The notes: generated by a model not told the origin, from the letters alone. Positions 1-8,173 are shown, counted from the stretch's first letter. The stretch: DNA of 64,000 bases from Dysgonomonas sp. UBA7710 (GCF_002482385.1 NZ_DLFW01000039.1:1-64000); one strand, 5' to 3'. A program made the numbers and translations.

Positions 1-1101
1 AGTACCTATCTGTCCCCGAATTCCGACTTTGACGGCTATATATTCTTCTATACGCTGGACGGTGAGCTTATAAACGGCTGGTTGTATAAGGGTGGAAAAG
101 TAACAGGAGGGATTAACTTTTCAGGAGAAGGGCCAAGGACAAAGATATTGGTAGCCGCAGAGATGGTTGTCAGGTCATGCCATGGAATACAGGGTATGGC
201 GGGAATTGAATGCGGGTGGGGTCCGGAAATCTATTATTATGATAACGGTGTTCCCTATGTGAATGGTAATCCGGGAGTTAATATTCAATATCCTTATATA
301 GGTGGTGGAGGAAATGGTAGCAATACGGGTAATAATAAGCCCAAACTGCCGTTAAAGCCAACTCCTTTAGATAGGGATGCGGATAATATACCAGAGAAGC
401 GTACCGATTGCAGCGGAAGTGCTACGCAGAATGCTAATGATGCGCAAAATGCTACGAAGAGTCCGGATGTACAAGTGGATATGAGCCTTCTCAAAACATA
501 TGCAGCAGGGAAAGATAATGAATGGGCTACGTTAATTGATTTTCAATCCAATAAGTATAAGACATCACAGTTGAAAGAAGGGAGTACCGGTTCTGTAAAA
601 CCGTATCCTAATACTAATACAGTATATGATGTACATACACATCCTAATGATACAAGGGAAGGGTATCGCAATCTTACCGGTTTTTCAATGGGGGATATTT
701 ATGGTGCTTTATATACAGGTGGGGATGCCTATTATTCTATCTATAAGGGTAGTATAGTTATAGCCTACGATGGTAGCGAATACCTGCTGGCAGTAAATGA
801 CCGCGCAAAAACACAAAAGTTTTGGGGTAATGATGCAAACAAAGAGTTGTTTAAATCTGGGGATAATACTTATTTCAAAGATCCAAAAATGAATACTGAG
901 TATAGAGAGATAAGAAATAAATTGGAAGATAAAGGATTTTCTATAGACGATGCCAATGATTATGCCATGTCTTATCTGTTAGACAAGTATGACACCGGGC
1001 TAAAAATATCGAAGAAACAAAAAGGTGAAAGTAGTTTTAAAGAAATGAAAACAGAAAAGAGTACCACAACAAATGATTATAAACCAACAAAATGTCCATG
1101 A
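1..1101 (+). CDS. C-terminal part of a large exported protein with a JAMM/JAB-like domain (5' end outside window)
   Basis: The reading frame is open from base 1, so the N-terminus lies upstream; 366 residues are visible. The first ~75 residues are rich in Gly, Tyr and Asn. A glycine/asparagine linker (bases ~300-345) and a proline/lysine stretch follow. The last ~230 residues hold a possible JAMM (MPN+) metalloprotease constellation: Glu in the context NEWATL (base ~520), then HTHP at 634-645, then FSMGD (Ser/Asp) at ~682-696. The HxH to Ser-x-x-Asp spacing is longer than in classic JAMM proteins, so activity is uncertain. Variable C-terminal JAB domains occur in bacterial polymorphic toxins and effectors. 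The stop codon overlaps the upstream Met codons of the next gene, so the genes are probably co-transcribed. A toxin role is inference from the domain and from the paralogue array that follows. The family was not recognised with certainty. Confidence 0.6.
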   Translation, partial: STYLSPNSDFDGYIFFYTLDGELINGWLYKGGKVTGGINFSGEGPRTKILVAAEMVVRSCHGIQGMAGIECGWGPEIYYYDNGVPYVNGNPGVNIQYPYIGGGGNGSNTGNNKPKLPLKPTPLDRDADNIPEKRTDCSGSATQNANDAQNATKSPDVQVDMSLLKTYAAGKDNEWATLIDFQSNKYKTSQLKEGSTGSVKPYPNTNTVYDVHTHPNDTREGYRNLTGFSMGDIYGALYTGGDAYYSIYKGSIVIAYDGSEYLLAVNDRAKTQKFWGNDANKELFKSGDNTYFKDPKMNTEYREIRNKLEDKGFSIDDANDYAMSYLLDKYDTGLKISKKQKGESSFKEMKTEKSTTTNDYKPTKCP

Positions 1102-1103
1102 TT

Positions 1104-1634
1104 ATGAAAAAGATAATTTTAATAATAGCTTTTATTAGTATAAGTATGTTAGGGAAAGCACAATGTAATTTACCCTATAAACCTTTGTCAGCTTTTGGGA
1201 CAGATACTACAGCCTTTATAATCTATAATTTTATGGATAGAGCAGACTTTTATAAGGGGAAAACACTAAAAGAGGTAACAAAGGACTTAGATATACCTAT
1301 TAAATATTATGTACGAATAGACCTATCAAGAGGAACACTTTTTTCGGGAATTGGTATATATATTTATGATGATATTACTGTGTCTAAACTAATGGATAGT
1401 AACAAAGATTATAATGTGATTGATATCTATTGGGAAACTCCGATAAATGTTCTTCATCCGGACCACAAAAGACTTATAGGTATTAGCTGGAATAAAGCTT
1501 ATGAATATCTGAAAGACATGAAGATTAAAAGGATAGAAGTAAGTATTCCAAGATACAGCAAATACTACGAAAAGTATAAACAGAAAGAAACAAAGTCCTA
1601 CGACCCCAATAAAAGAAAAGAAGGAGATTGGTAG
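1104..1634 (+). CDS. Small exported protein, tandem paralogue copy 1
   Basis: 176 residues with an N-terminal signal peptide (MKKIILIIAF..., ending near KAQ) and a mature domain of about 155 residues with many Tyr, Lys and Asp. The start at 1104 is chosen because it aligns exactly with the signal-peptide starts of copies 2 and 3; ATGs at 1092 and 1098 lie in frame upstream and overlap the previous stop codon. The mature N-terminus (CNLPYKPLSAFGTDTTAFI) and the C-terminus (SKYYEKYKQKETKSYDPNK) are almost identical to copy 2, while the middle differs clearly. No known domain was recognised. Lying directly behind a JAMM-domain exported protein, it could be an immunity or partner protein; that is inference only. 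Confidence 0.75.
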   Translation: MKKIILIIAFISISMLGKAQCNLPYKPLSAFGTDTTAFIIYNFMDRADFYKGKTLKEVTKDLDIPIKYYVRIDLSRGTLFSGIGIYIYDDITVSKLMDSNKDYNVIDIYWETPINVLHPDHKRLIGISWNKAYEYLKDMKIKRIEVSIPRYSKYYEKYKQKETKSYDPNKRKEGDW

Positions 1635-1651
1635 TATATTGTAATATTCTG

Positions 1652-1673
1652 AGGTAGGGCTTCGGCCCTGCCT
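1652..1673 (+). terminator. UUCG-tetraloop hairpin between paralogue copies 1 and 2
   Basis: A 9-bp stem (AGGTAGGGC / GCCCTGCCT, one G-T wobble) closes a TTCG tetraloop. There is no T-tract, so it may be a processing or mRNA-stability hairpin and not a full terminator. The same hairpin with the same flanks recurs after copy 2. Confidence 0.5.
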
Positions 1674-1691
1674 GTTTAGGAAAGTTAAGTT

Positions 1692-2225
1692 ATGAAAAAG
1701 ATTATACTATTGTTATTATTGATAATAACATCATTAAGCGTAAAGTCCCAGTGTAATTTACCCTATAAACCTTTGTCAGCTTTTGGGACAGATACTACAG
1801 CCTTTATAATCTATAACTTTATGGATAGAGCAGACTGTTACAAAGGAAAAACATTAAAAGAGGTAACCAAAGATTTAGGAATGCCTGTTAAATATCATGC
1901 AAAAATATTATTATCCAGAGGAGCTCTTTTTTCAGGTATAAATATATATATATATGATGATATTACTGTGTCCAAATTGAGAGATAGTAATAAAGATTAT
2001 AATGCAATAAGGATCTATTGGGAAAAAGAAATAAATATACTAGACCCGCAATATGACAAAGTCAGAATATCCGGTTGGAATAAAGGATTCTATGATTATG
2101 TAAAAGATATGCGAATTAAAGAATTGGAGGTAAGTATTCCAAGATACAGCAAATACTACGAAAAGTATAAACAGAAAAAGACAAAGTCCTACGACCCCAA
2201 TAAAAGAAAAGAAGGAGTTTGGTAG
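1692..2225 (+). CDS. Small exported protein, tandem paralogue copy 2
   Basis: 177 residues, signal peptide MKKIILLLLLIITSLSVKSQ followed by CNLPYKPLSAFG. It aligns with copy 1 over its full length; both ends are nearly identical and the centre (about residues 60-140) is divergent, with conserved patches YIYDDITVSKL, NKDYN and IYWE. The 57-nt spacer after its stop (2226-2282) is essentially the same as the one between copies 1 and 2, so the duplication unit was gene plus spacer. The middle-variable, ends-conserved pattern suggests gene conversion between copies or selection for diversity in the core. Function unknown. Confidence 0.75.
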   Translation: MKKIILLLLLIITSLSVKSQCNLPYKPLSAFGTDTTAFIIYNFMDRADCYKGKTLKEVTKDLGMPVKYHAKILLSRGALFSGINIYIYDDITVSKLRDSNKDYNAIRIYWEKEINILDPQYDKVRISGWNKGFYDYVKDMRIKELEVSIPRYSKYYEKYKQKKTKSYDPNKRKEGVW

Positions 2226-2242
2226 TATATTGTAATATTCTG

Positions 2243-2264
2243 AGGTAGGGCTTCGGCCCTGCCT
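2243..2264 (+). terminator. Second copy of the UUCG-tetraloop hairpin
   Basis: Identical 9-bp stem and TTCG loop to 1652-1673, at the same distance after the copy 2 stop codon. It supports a tandem duplication that included the spacer. No T-tract follows. Confidence 0.5.
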
Positions 2265-2282
2265 GTTTAGGAAAGTTAAGTT

Positions 2283-2784
2283 ATGAGAAAGATTATATTA
2301 TTGTTATTATTGATAATAACATCATTAAGTGTAAAGTCCCAGTGTGAATTACCCTATAAACCTTTGTCAGCTTTTGGGACAGATACTACAGCCTTTATAA
2401 TCTATAATTTTATGGATAGAGCAGACTGTTATAAAGGGAAAACGGTGAAAGAAATAGAAAAAGACTTGCAGATACCGATTAAGGATTATGTTAATATAAT
2501 AAGGAACGAATTTGCTGGACTAGGCCTTTGTATGTATAATTTAAATGAAAGATATAAAAAATGATGATGGAGACTATAATTATACAATATGTATTAATTG
2601 GGAAGATAGTATAGGTGTTACTAGTCCTAGATTTAGAACTTATCAAGAAAATAATGCGAAAAGGTCAGATAAGAAACCCAGATGGAAATTTATCGATTAT
2701 GATTTTATTAAGGATCTGAAAATAAAAGATGTGTATGTTGATATACCCGGGGATAGTAAATACTATGAAAAATATAAAGAGTAA
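2283..2784 (+). pseudogene. Tandem paralogue copy 3, frameshifted
   Basis: The first 93 residues (2283-2564) start MRKIILLLLLIITS and align with copies 1 and 2 through GLCMYNLN, then run into a stop. The next frame (from about 2545 to 2784) continues the homology: KDIKNDDGDYNYTICINWED matches the DSNKDYN...IYWE region and DSKYYEKYKE matches the conserved end. The frame shift lies around 2540-2570, in an A-rich stretch with a run of six A (2557-2562), so either a true mutation or a sequencing error in a homopolymer could explain it. The C-terminal tail of copies 1 and 2 (KSYDPNKRKEG) is missing. If the shift is real the exported product would be truncated to about 70 mature residues. Confidence 0.65.
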
Positions 2785-2925
2785 AAGAGAAAGTCTAGGA
2801 TAAAAGGGGCTCGTTATTTTACCTTCTAAATAAAGAGGTCATGCACTCGTCCTTAGTGGTTTGGAATCAAAGAAGGGCGAATGTGTTAGGATCTCTAATC
2901 AGTGTAAACTTTATAAATAGAAAAA

Positions 2926-3828
2926 ATGAAACAAAAATTATTATTGTATTTTGCCTTATCCATTTCATTTATGGCGCAGGGATTTTCACAGCAATTGGAA
3001 GTTACTTCCCGCTACGAAGGAAGGAATGTTGTTTTCGACGCAACATTCAATGGTTCTGGCTCCTATACTTTGGTCTTGTCATTCTCGGAGTTACAGGGGT
3101 ACAAAAGTCTTTCAGGCCGTAAAGCTATTATCAACATTGCCCCGCCTTTTTCAGGTAATTCGATTTACAAACTGACAGAGATAGAAGGGTCTAGAGCTTC
3201 TACTTATCGTTATTCTTATCAGTATTTTCAGGGAAAATATAATGCTAAACCGGATATGGATTTTCCATATCTGCTTCCTGTAAAACCGGGAGAGAATGTC
3301 CGTACATTCTGGCTCGAAAACATAGAGGCGACACTAGGAAAGTCTGTTACTGACAAGATCTTGGGTGTAACTTTCAGCTACACTGGAGTCGATACGGTAT
3401 ATGCTATACGAAGCGGGCAGGTCGTACGTGTAGAGAACAGCACACGCGACAGGATAAAACCGGAGGCAGGCACTGTGTATTATGACGAACCCTCCCGGAG
3501 CCATATAGAGGTAGAGCATAAAGACGGAACTATTGCCCGGTATGTGTGTATGACGTCAGGAAAAAGTCTGCAGGAAGAGGGGGACAGGATAATTGCCGGA
3601 CAGCCGCTTGCTGTTTTTACACAAAAGGATGATAATCAGGAAATGAAGGTGGGAATACATCTTTTCCGTTTGGGAAAGAAATTCGAGTATGAGGTGATTA
3701 TGCCGAAATATTATACAGATAGCGGACTGATACAGCCTGAATACGGGAAAGAATATGTTGGTGCTTCTGCTAAAGAAATAGTGGAAAAAGAATTGACGAA
3801 AAAGGAGAAGAAAAATCTGAACTTGTAG
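2926..3828 (+). CDS. Exported protein with degenerate M23 (LytM-like) peptidase fold
   Basis: 300 residues; signal peptide MKQKLLLYFALSISFMAQGFSQ. The second half has the repeating beta-strand pattern of an M23/LytM domain: VYAIRSGQVVRVEN, IEVEHKDGTIARY, AGQPLAVF, MKVGIHLFRLG. The catalytic metal motifs are not intact: where active enzymes read YxHL this protein reads YVCM, and HxH near the end is reduced to IHLF. It is therefore probably a noncatalytic peptidoglycan-binding or scaffold protein, as known for several degenerate LytM factors. The N-terminal ~100 residues were not recognised. The gene follows the paralogue array by 141 nt without an obvious promoter. Domain call is moderately sure; function is not. 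Confidence 0.6.
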   Translation: MKQKLLLYFALSISFMAQGFSQQLEVTSRYEGRNVVFDATFNGSGSYTLVLSFSELQGYKSLSGRKAIINIAPPFSGNSIYKLTEIEGSRASTYRYSYQYFQGKYNAKPDMDFPYLLPVKPGENVRTFWLENIEATLGKSVTDKILGVTFSYTGVDTVYAIRSGQVVRVENSTRDRIKPEAGTVYYDEPSRSHIEVEHKDGTIARYVCMTSGKSLQEEGDRIIAGQPLAVFTQKDDNQEMKVGIHLFRLGKKFEYEVIMPKYYTDSGLIQPEYGKEYVGASAKEIVEKELTKKEKKNLNL

Positions 3829-3884
3829 ATGTACCCTTCTTTATTTTATAACGGCTAGCCTTTTCTTCATCAATTTTCATTTAC

Positions 3885-4050
3885 TTTATCTATGTATATA
3901 GCTGTTCGTTCTTTGAATTGAAAATCGGCGGAGCCAAATGTTGGATTTATAATTTAAAGATTTAATATTTAATGATTGATTAGGAAAATTAATGGAAAAG
4001 TGTAACCATTGTTACCTTCAGTGTAAAATATGTCAACTTTGTCAACTTTT
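3885..4050 (-). repeat. Composite intergenic repeat, copy 1 (inverted orientation)
   Basis: This is the mirror image of the repeats found later in the window. Read on the minus strand it has GTAAC/TTGAC words (4050-3993), then GAATTGAAAATCGGCGGAGCC in reverse (3938-3915; a 24-nt exact inverted match to 61703-61726), then a TCAAAGAAC...AGCTATATA...TAGATAAA end (3915-3885) that resembles the end at 50095-50128. The order of words equals that of copy 6. The GTAAC end faces pepE. No ORF is present in 3829-4152. Confidence 0.65.
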
Positions 4051-4127
4051 TATTCTCTCCAACCTCTTAGATGGCCGGGGGGGACTCGAAAAACGGCTGA
4101 CGCCTTCTGTAAGTTTAAATAGTTTCG

Positions 4128-4135
4128 TATATTTG
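4128..4135 (+). promoter_or_regulatory. Promoter -7 box for pepE
   Basis: TATATTTG fits the Bacteroidota -7 consensus TAnnTTTG. It overlaps an in-frame GTG at 4135, which argues against that GTG as start and for the ATG at 4153. Confidence 0.55.
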
Positions 4136-4152
4136 TGAAAAACGTTATTATT

Positions 4153-4860
4153 ATGAGATTACTATTAATCAGCAATTCGACCAATCCCGGAGAAGCTTAT
4201 CTGGATTATCCGAAGTACAATATCAAAGAATTTTTAGGAGAGAAACCGGTTAAGGCATTGTTTATTCCCTATGCGGCAGTGACTTTCTCATATGATGAGT
4301 ACGAAGAAAAAGTGAATAACCGTTTCAAAGAGATAGGACATAGTGTGGTTGGTATTCATCATTATGATGATCCGAAGAAAGCTGTGGAAGAAGCTGAAGC
4401 TATTATAGTCGGCGGTGGAAACACATGGAAGCTCGTTCGTATGATGCGTGATAACGGATTGATTGACCTTATTCATAAAAAGGTAAAGGCCGGAACTCCG
4501 TATGTCGGCTGGAGCGCGGGTTCGAATGTAGCTTGTCCTACGTTGCGCACAACGAATGATATGCCTATTATCGATCCTAAAGGTTTTGATGTAGCTAATT
4601 TAGTACCCTTCCAGATCAACCCTCATTATCTGGACGACCACCCTTCCAATCATGGAGGAGAGACAAGAGAGGTGCGTATAAATGAGTTTATTACCGAAAA
4701 TCAGGAGGTATATGTTGTAGGGCTACGTGAGGGTACAATGCTTAATCTTGAAGGAGATATATTGAAGCTGATAGGAAAAAGGCCGGCCCGTATATTCAAA
4801 TATGGTCAGGAGCCTCGGGAATTAACCGGGAAGGATGATTTCAGCTTCCTGTTAAGATAA
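4153..4860 (+). CDS. pepE: Dipeptidase E (alpha-aspartyl dipeptidase, S51 family)
   Basis: 235 residues, the usual length for PepE. It hydrolyses dipeptides with N-terminal aspartate in the cytoplasm. The start MRLLLISNSTNPGEAYL matches the family's conserved N-terminus; the possible GTG start at 4135 is rejected because it sits inside the promoter box. The nucleophile is Ser121 in GWSAGSN, preceded by the IVGGGNTWKL glycine loop and followed by TTNDMPIIDPKGFD and FQINPHY, which contain the Asp and His expected for the S51 triad. It is monocistronic: a hairpin terminator follows and the next gene is convergent. Confidence 0.93.
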   Translation: MRLLLISNSTNPGEAYLDYPKYNIKEFLGEKPVKALFIPYAAVTFSYDEYEEKVNNRFKEIGHSVVGIHHYDDPKKAVEEAEAIIVGGGNTWKLVRMMRDNGLIDLIHKKVKAGTPYVGWSAGSNVACPTLRTTNDMPIIDPKGFDVANLVPFQINPHYLDDHPSNHGGETREVRINEFITENQEVYVVGLREGTMLNLEGDILKLIGKRPARIFKYGQEPRELTGKDDFSFLLR

Positions 4861-4870
4861 GGATAATATA

Positions 4871-4900
4871 GTCTGGGGGATCAGTTCTGCTCCTCCAGAC
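4871..4900. terminator. Hairpin between convergent pepE and PPTase genes
   Basis: A 10-bp stem (GTCTGGGGGA / TCCTCCAGAC, one G-T) with a 10-nt loop. It lies just after the pepE stop and overlaps the last codons of the opposite gene, so it can serve both. There is no long T-tract. Confidence 0.45.
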
Positions 4901-5507
4901 AAACCATAACAAAGTCCGGTTCCACTTTATAATAGGCTTTGAACTGATGCCCTGAGCCTGTACGGTATTCCGATGCTTCGAATATACCTTTCTGTCCGGG
5001 GATAAAATTTCCGACAAACAGATGTTCCCTGAAATCAATACTGTCCGCGTCCAGAAATTTGAACATAGCTTCTTTGGCTGACCAGTGCAGGAGGAGATGT
5101 ACCAGTTCGTTATTCTTATCTATATATTCACCTTTGCCTATGACACGGCTTTGTACACGCTTTATCTTATCGGATATTTGTTCTATATCGAGTCCTATGG
5201 GTTTTTCTTTATTGATGGCTACAGCAACGAACTTTTTGGTATGGGATACGCTTATATGGAAGGACTTGTCTGTCAGGTAAGGTTTTCCCGACGGATTATA
5301 ATATACCTGTTTTTCTTCACCGGATAGTTCTTTGATCAGCAGACGGGCAGACAGTATTTCCAAAACGCGGGATTCGGATTTGATAGAATATATGTTTTCA
5401 ACCCAGTCGTGGTGCGACAAAGCCGATAGGAGCTCCTCCCTCGTCTCTTCTATCTTCCATACACCTATCAGTGTGGTTGCGGTTATATATTCCTTATAAT
5501 AAAGCAT
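4881..5507 (-). CDS. 4'-phosphopantetheinyl transferase (Sfp/AcpT superfamily)
   Basis: 208 residues. It transfers phosphopantetheine from CoA to a serine of carrier proteins. Signature residues are seen: PIGLDIEQ (metal-binding Asp107/Glu109) and HWSAKEAMFKF (Trp142, Lys145, Glu146), plus the upstream KPYL and ISVSHTKKFVAVA blocks typical of Sfp-type enzymes. Its start codon overlaps the stop of the upstream SGNH hydrolase gene by one base (TAATG), so translation is probably coupled. No polyketide or peptide synthase gene is in view, so the carrier substrate is unknown; it may serve fatty-acid ACP or an aryl-polyene type cluster elsewhere. Confidence 0.88.
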   Translation of the reverse strand: MLYYKEYITATTLIGVWKIEETREELLSALSHHDWVENIYSIKSESRVLEILSARLLIKELSGEEKQVYYNPSGKPYLTDKSFHISVSHTKKFVAVAINKEKPIGLDIEQISDKIKRVQSRVIGKGEYIDKNNELVHLLLHWSAKEAMFKFLDADSIDFREHLFVGNFIPGQKGIFEASEYRTGSGHQFKAYYKVEPDFVMVCLEEQN

Positions 5508-6304
5508 TATGGCTTCAAAGGTAAAACTTTTTCCATCAACTCGGTAAAAATGGCTGCCATACGTTGTTGAATATATTTATCCTGTCCTTCGTAGGGATGC
5601 CAGCCAAATTCTTCTCCGTTAATCACCTCATTGTTATGGGCGTACAATATACTGTATTGCTTTCCGGTAACCGGATGCAAATGGTTTCGTGAAAAGCCTA
5701 TGTATTTGTCGAATTTTACAATAGGAAAGCCCCATCTTTCTCCCAGCTTGCGGATTGCCGGATTGAATATGGTACGGGCATCGTGCCAGTGAGTGCACAT
5801 GACGATTACAGCAGGCTTGCCGCTCTTTGAACCGTAGTATTTAGAGTTCTTGTCGAATTTCAGATTATAGCATTCTGTAATGTAGCGTTTGATTACATAA
5901 TCGTATGCTGCCGCGTAGTTAGAGCGGTCGAACGGAACGGGATAATCCTTGTAATTTTGCTTGAGTCCGGCTGTATCGGCTACATTCTCGTCGTGAACAT
6001 GCATGATAACGAATGCGTCTATGTCCTCAAGTTCTTGTTGCGTATATAATTCCCCTTTTGCCATCCGGTTTGCGGCATCGGCGATTGCTGTTCCTCCTAT
6101 AGCTGTGTTGATCGGCTTTGCATTCAGTTGTTTACAAGCCAGTTCGAACCAACCGTTGTTAGATGAGGCAAAGGATGCTCCGGTCAATAAAATGGTATAT
6201 TTGCTGTCAGATTTGCTATTTAAAGAATCTCCCTCTTTGTTTTGGCATTGTGTGTTTGAGAATGCCAAAAGAATGAATGACAGACAAAGCAATACTTTCT
6301 TCAC
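5507..6304 (-). CDS. Exported SGNH/GDSL-like hydrolase (DUF5040-like)
   Basis: 265 residues with a signal peptide that could be a lipoprotein signal (LLAFSNTQC, Cys20). The mature part has SGNH-fold blocks: LLTGASFASSN (likely nucleophile Ser44), AIGGTAIADAA, VIMHVHDEN and, near the C-terminus, FGWHPYEGQ (His236). The family (DUF5040-like SGNH hydrolase of Bacteroidota) is recognised from this pattern; substrates are probably acyl or acetyl esters on glycans, but that is inference. It is the first gene of a two-gene operon with the PPTase. No clear -7 box was found in the ~90 bases upstream. Confidence 0.72.
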   Translation of the reverse strand: MKKVLLCLSFILLAFSNTQCQNKEGDSLNSKSDSKYTILLTGASFASSNNGWFELACKQLNAKPINTAIGGTAIADAANRMAKGELYTQQELEDIDAFVIMHVHDENVADTAGLKQNYKDYPVPFDRSNYAAAYDYVIKRYITECYNLKFDKNSKYYGSKSGKPAVIVMCTHWHDARTIFNPAIRKLGERWGFPIVKFDKYIGFSRNHLHPVTGKQYSILYAHNNEVINGEEFGWHPYEGQDKYIQQRMAAIFTELMEKVLPLKP

Positions 6305-6391
6305 TGTTGTTTGATTTAATTATGTGAGCGATAAAAATAGAAAAGGAGCTCTATTGTTATAAAACCCCTTTCCCAATATAGTTATTAAATA

Positions 6392-8173
6392 TTAGTCAAC
6401 GTATGCTAATACCTGATTCTTTTGAACCTTCGCGCCTTGCTTGGTTTCTATCTGGAGAATCTTACCGGAAGAAAGAGCTTTCACTTCTTCTATGCCATAG
6501 TAAGTCTGAACGAAACAAACAACATCACCTTCTTTTACTTCCGTACCGATAACAGGAGCAGTGGATACATCGTCTACGTCCACCTGCCAGATCACCTGAC
6601 CGCTTACAGTAGCCTGGATTGGTTTTGCATCAGGATATTTCGCCTGGATAGCTTCTGCGTCGAATGCAGGAACTTCAACTACCTGACGTGTAACGATAAT
6701 AGGGGCGCCGGCTTTTTCCTTCTGTTTCTCCAAATCTTCATTGAAACGTTCTTTAGCCAGACCGGACTTGTAGTCACGGTATTGACGGTCGTGCATCGCA
6801 AGTTCGAATAACTCTTCATCATCCTGACCGTAGTCCCATCCGTTGTCGTCCATTTCCTTGCGGTATGTATCCAACGCATCAGGATATTCGTCCTGAGGAT
6901 TACCTGTATAGAATTCAAGATTCTTAGACTTGGCAAGAGCTATGATTTCATCATCCAGTTTGCCCGGAAGTGTACCGGTTTTACCAAGTATCATGTTCCA
7001 GCTGTCCTTGTCGATATTAGAGAAACGAGGTTGTCCCTGAGCCATTGCGAAGATGTTCATCAGTGCGATATTCTTCACATATTGGCTGAATGGTGTTACC
7101 AATGGCGGATAACCAAGCTTAGGCCATATATATTCTACTTCTTCGAATAGCTGAACCACAAGGTCGTTCAACGTTACTTCGGCTTTTCCATTGTTGCGAA
7201 GAGCCATATTGATAGCCGAATGCATTCCGCGAAGGTCAGCCATCATAGAGCCCATCATACCACCCGGAAGTCCACAACCTACAAGCAGAGAATTCAGGAA
7301 CTTGTTTGAAGGGTCGATCCAGTATCCTAAGAAATCGTCGATGAAAGACTGTGTCAGGGCACGGGCTTCCATATATGCATTCATGTTGATATCAGGAACA
7401 GAGAAACCTGCATCTTTCAGCATAGCCTGTATTGTGATAACGTCAGGATGTACCATTCCCCATGCTAGAGGTTCGATAGCAGTATCCAGGTAATCAGCCC
7501 CTGCTCTTGCGACTTCGAGCATAGAAGCTACGGAAAATCCGGGGCCTGTATGTCCGTGGTATTCGATAGGGATATTCGGATGTCTGTCCTTTAATGCTTT
7601 TACAAGTTTGCCGAGAAAAGCAGGGCGTCCCACTCCGGCCATATCTTTTAAGCAAATTTCGTCTGCTCCGAAATCAATCAGTTTATCGGCGAAATTTACA
7701 TAGTAATCAACAGTGTGAATCGGGGAATGTGTAATACAAAGGGCAGTCTGGGAAATCATGCCTGCTTCTTTTGCATATTTTACTGACAATTCCAGATTTC
7801 GGGGGTCGTTCAATCCGTCAAAAGAGCGGGAAATGTTTGTTCCCTGAGCGTGTTTTACTTTAAACATCAGGCGACGCACATCCTTCGGAACCGGATACAT
7901 GCGCAGAGCATTCAGTCCGCGTTCGAGCATGTGAGTCTGTATTCCGACTTTGTTGAACGGTGCAGTCCATTCGCGAACCGCTCTATTCGGATTTTCACCA
8001 TAAAGCAGGTTTACTTGTTCGAACGCACCACCGTTTGTTTCAACACGGGCAAAACAGCCCATATCGATGATTACAGGTGCAATTTGTGTTAATTGGTCAA
8101 CACGCGGCTGGTACTTTCCGGATGACTGCCACATGTCACGATAAACGAGGCTAAATTTAATTTCTTTTCCCAT
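6392..8173 (-). CDS. OadA/PycB-type carboxyltransferase with a biotinyl-like domain lacking the biotin lysine
   Basis: 593 residues. The N-terminal DRE-TIM carboxyltransferase domain is strong: SLVYRDMWQS (Asp13), CLKDMAGVG (Lys176, normally carbamylated) and YHGHTGPG (His206, His208) are the catalytic and metal residues of oxaloacetate decarboxylase alpha / pyruvate carboxylase B subunits. A PYC/OADA linker domain follows. The last ~75 residues have a biotinyl-domain shape (SGQVIWQVDV, VKEGDVVCFV, SSGKILQIE, VLAYVD), but the EAMKM-type motif reads QTYYGIEEVKA, so the biotin lysine position is Tyr559, 34 residues from the end. The protein may need a separate biotin carrier or may not be biotin-dependent. 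The start at 8173 (MGKEIKFS) fits the family; an upstream in-frame ATG at 8209 is less likely. No beta/gamma subunit genes are adjacent. Confidence 0.85.
   Translation of the reverse strand: MGKEIKFSLVYRDMWQSSGKYQPRVDQLTQIAPVIIDMGCFARVETNGGAFEQVNLLYGENPNRAVREWTAPFNKVGIQTHMLERGLNALRMYPVPKDVRRLMFKVKHAQGTNISRSFDGLNDPRNLELSVKYAKEAGMISQTALCITHSPIHTVDYYVNFADKLIDFGADEICLKDMAGVGRPAFLGKLVKALKDRHPNIPIEYHGHTGPGFSVASMLEVARAGADYLDTAIEPLAWGMVHPDVITIQAMLKDAGFSVPDINMNAYMEARALTQSFIDDFLGYWIDPSNKFLNSLLVGCGLPGGMMGSMMADLRGMHSAINMALRNNGKAEVTLNDLVVQLFEEVEYIWPKLGYPPLVTPFSQYVKNIALMNIFAMAQGQPRFSNIDKDSWNMILGKTGTLPGKLDDEIIALAKSKNLEFYTGNPQDEYPDALDTYRKEMDDNGWDYGQDDEELFELAMHDRQYRDYKSGLAKERFNEDLEKQKEKAGAPIIVTRQVVEVPAFDAEAIQAKYPDAKPIQATVSGQVIWQVDVDDVSTAPVIGTEVKEGDVVCFVQTYYGIEEVKALSSGKILQIETKQGAKVQKNQVLAYVD

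Noticed and set aside
2841..3122. 93-codon ORF overlapping the start of the M23-like gene
   Set aside because: It overlaps the signal peptide region of the better supported gene at 2926 and lacks its own signal or domain.
4135..4152. GTG start for pepE at 4135
   Set aside because: It lies at the last base of the TATATTTG promoter box and adds residues absent from the PepE family; ATG 4153 matches the family start.
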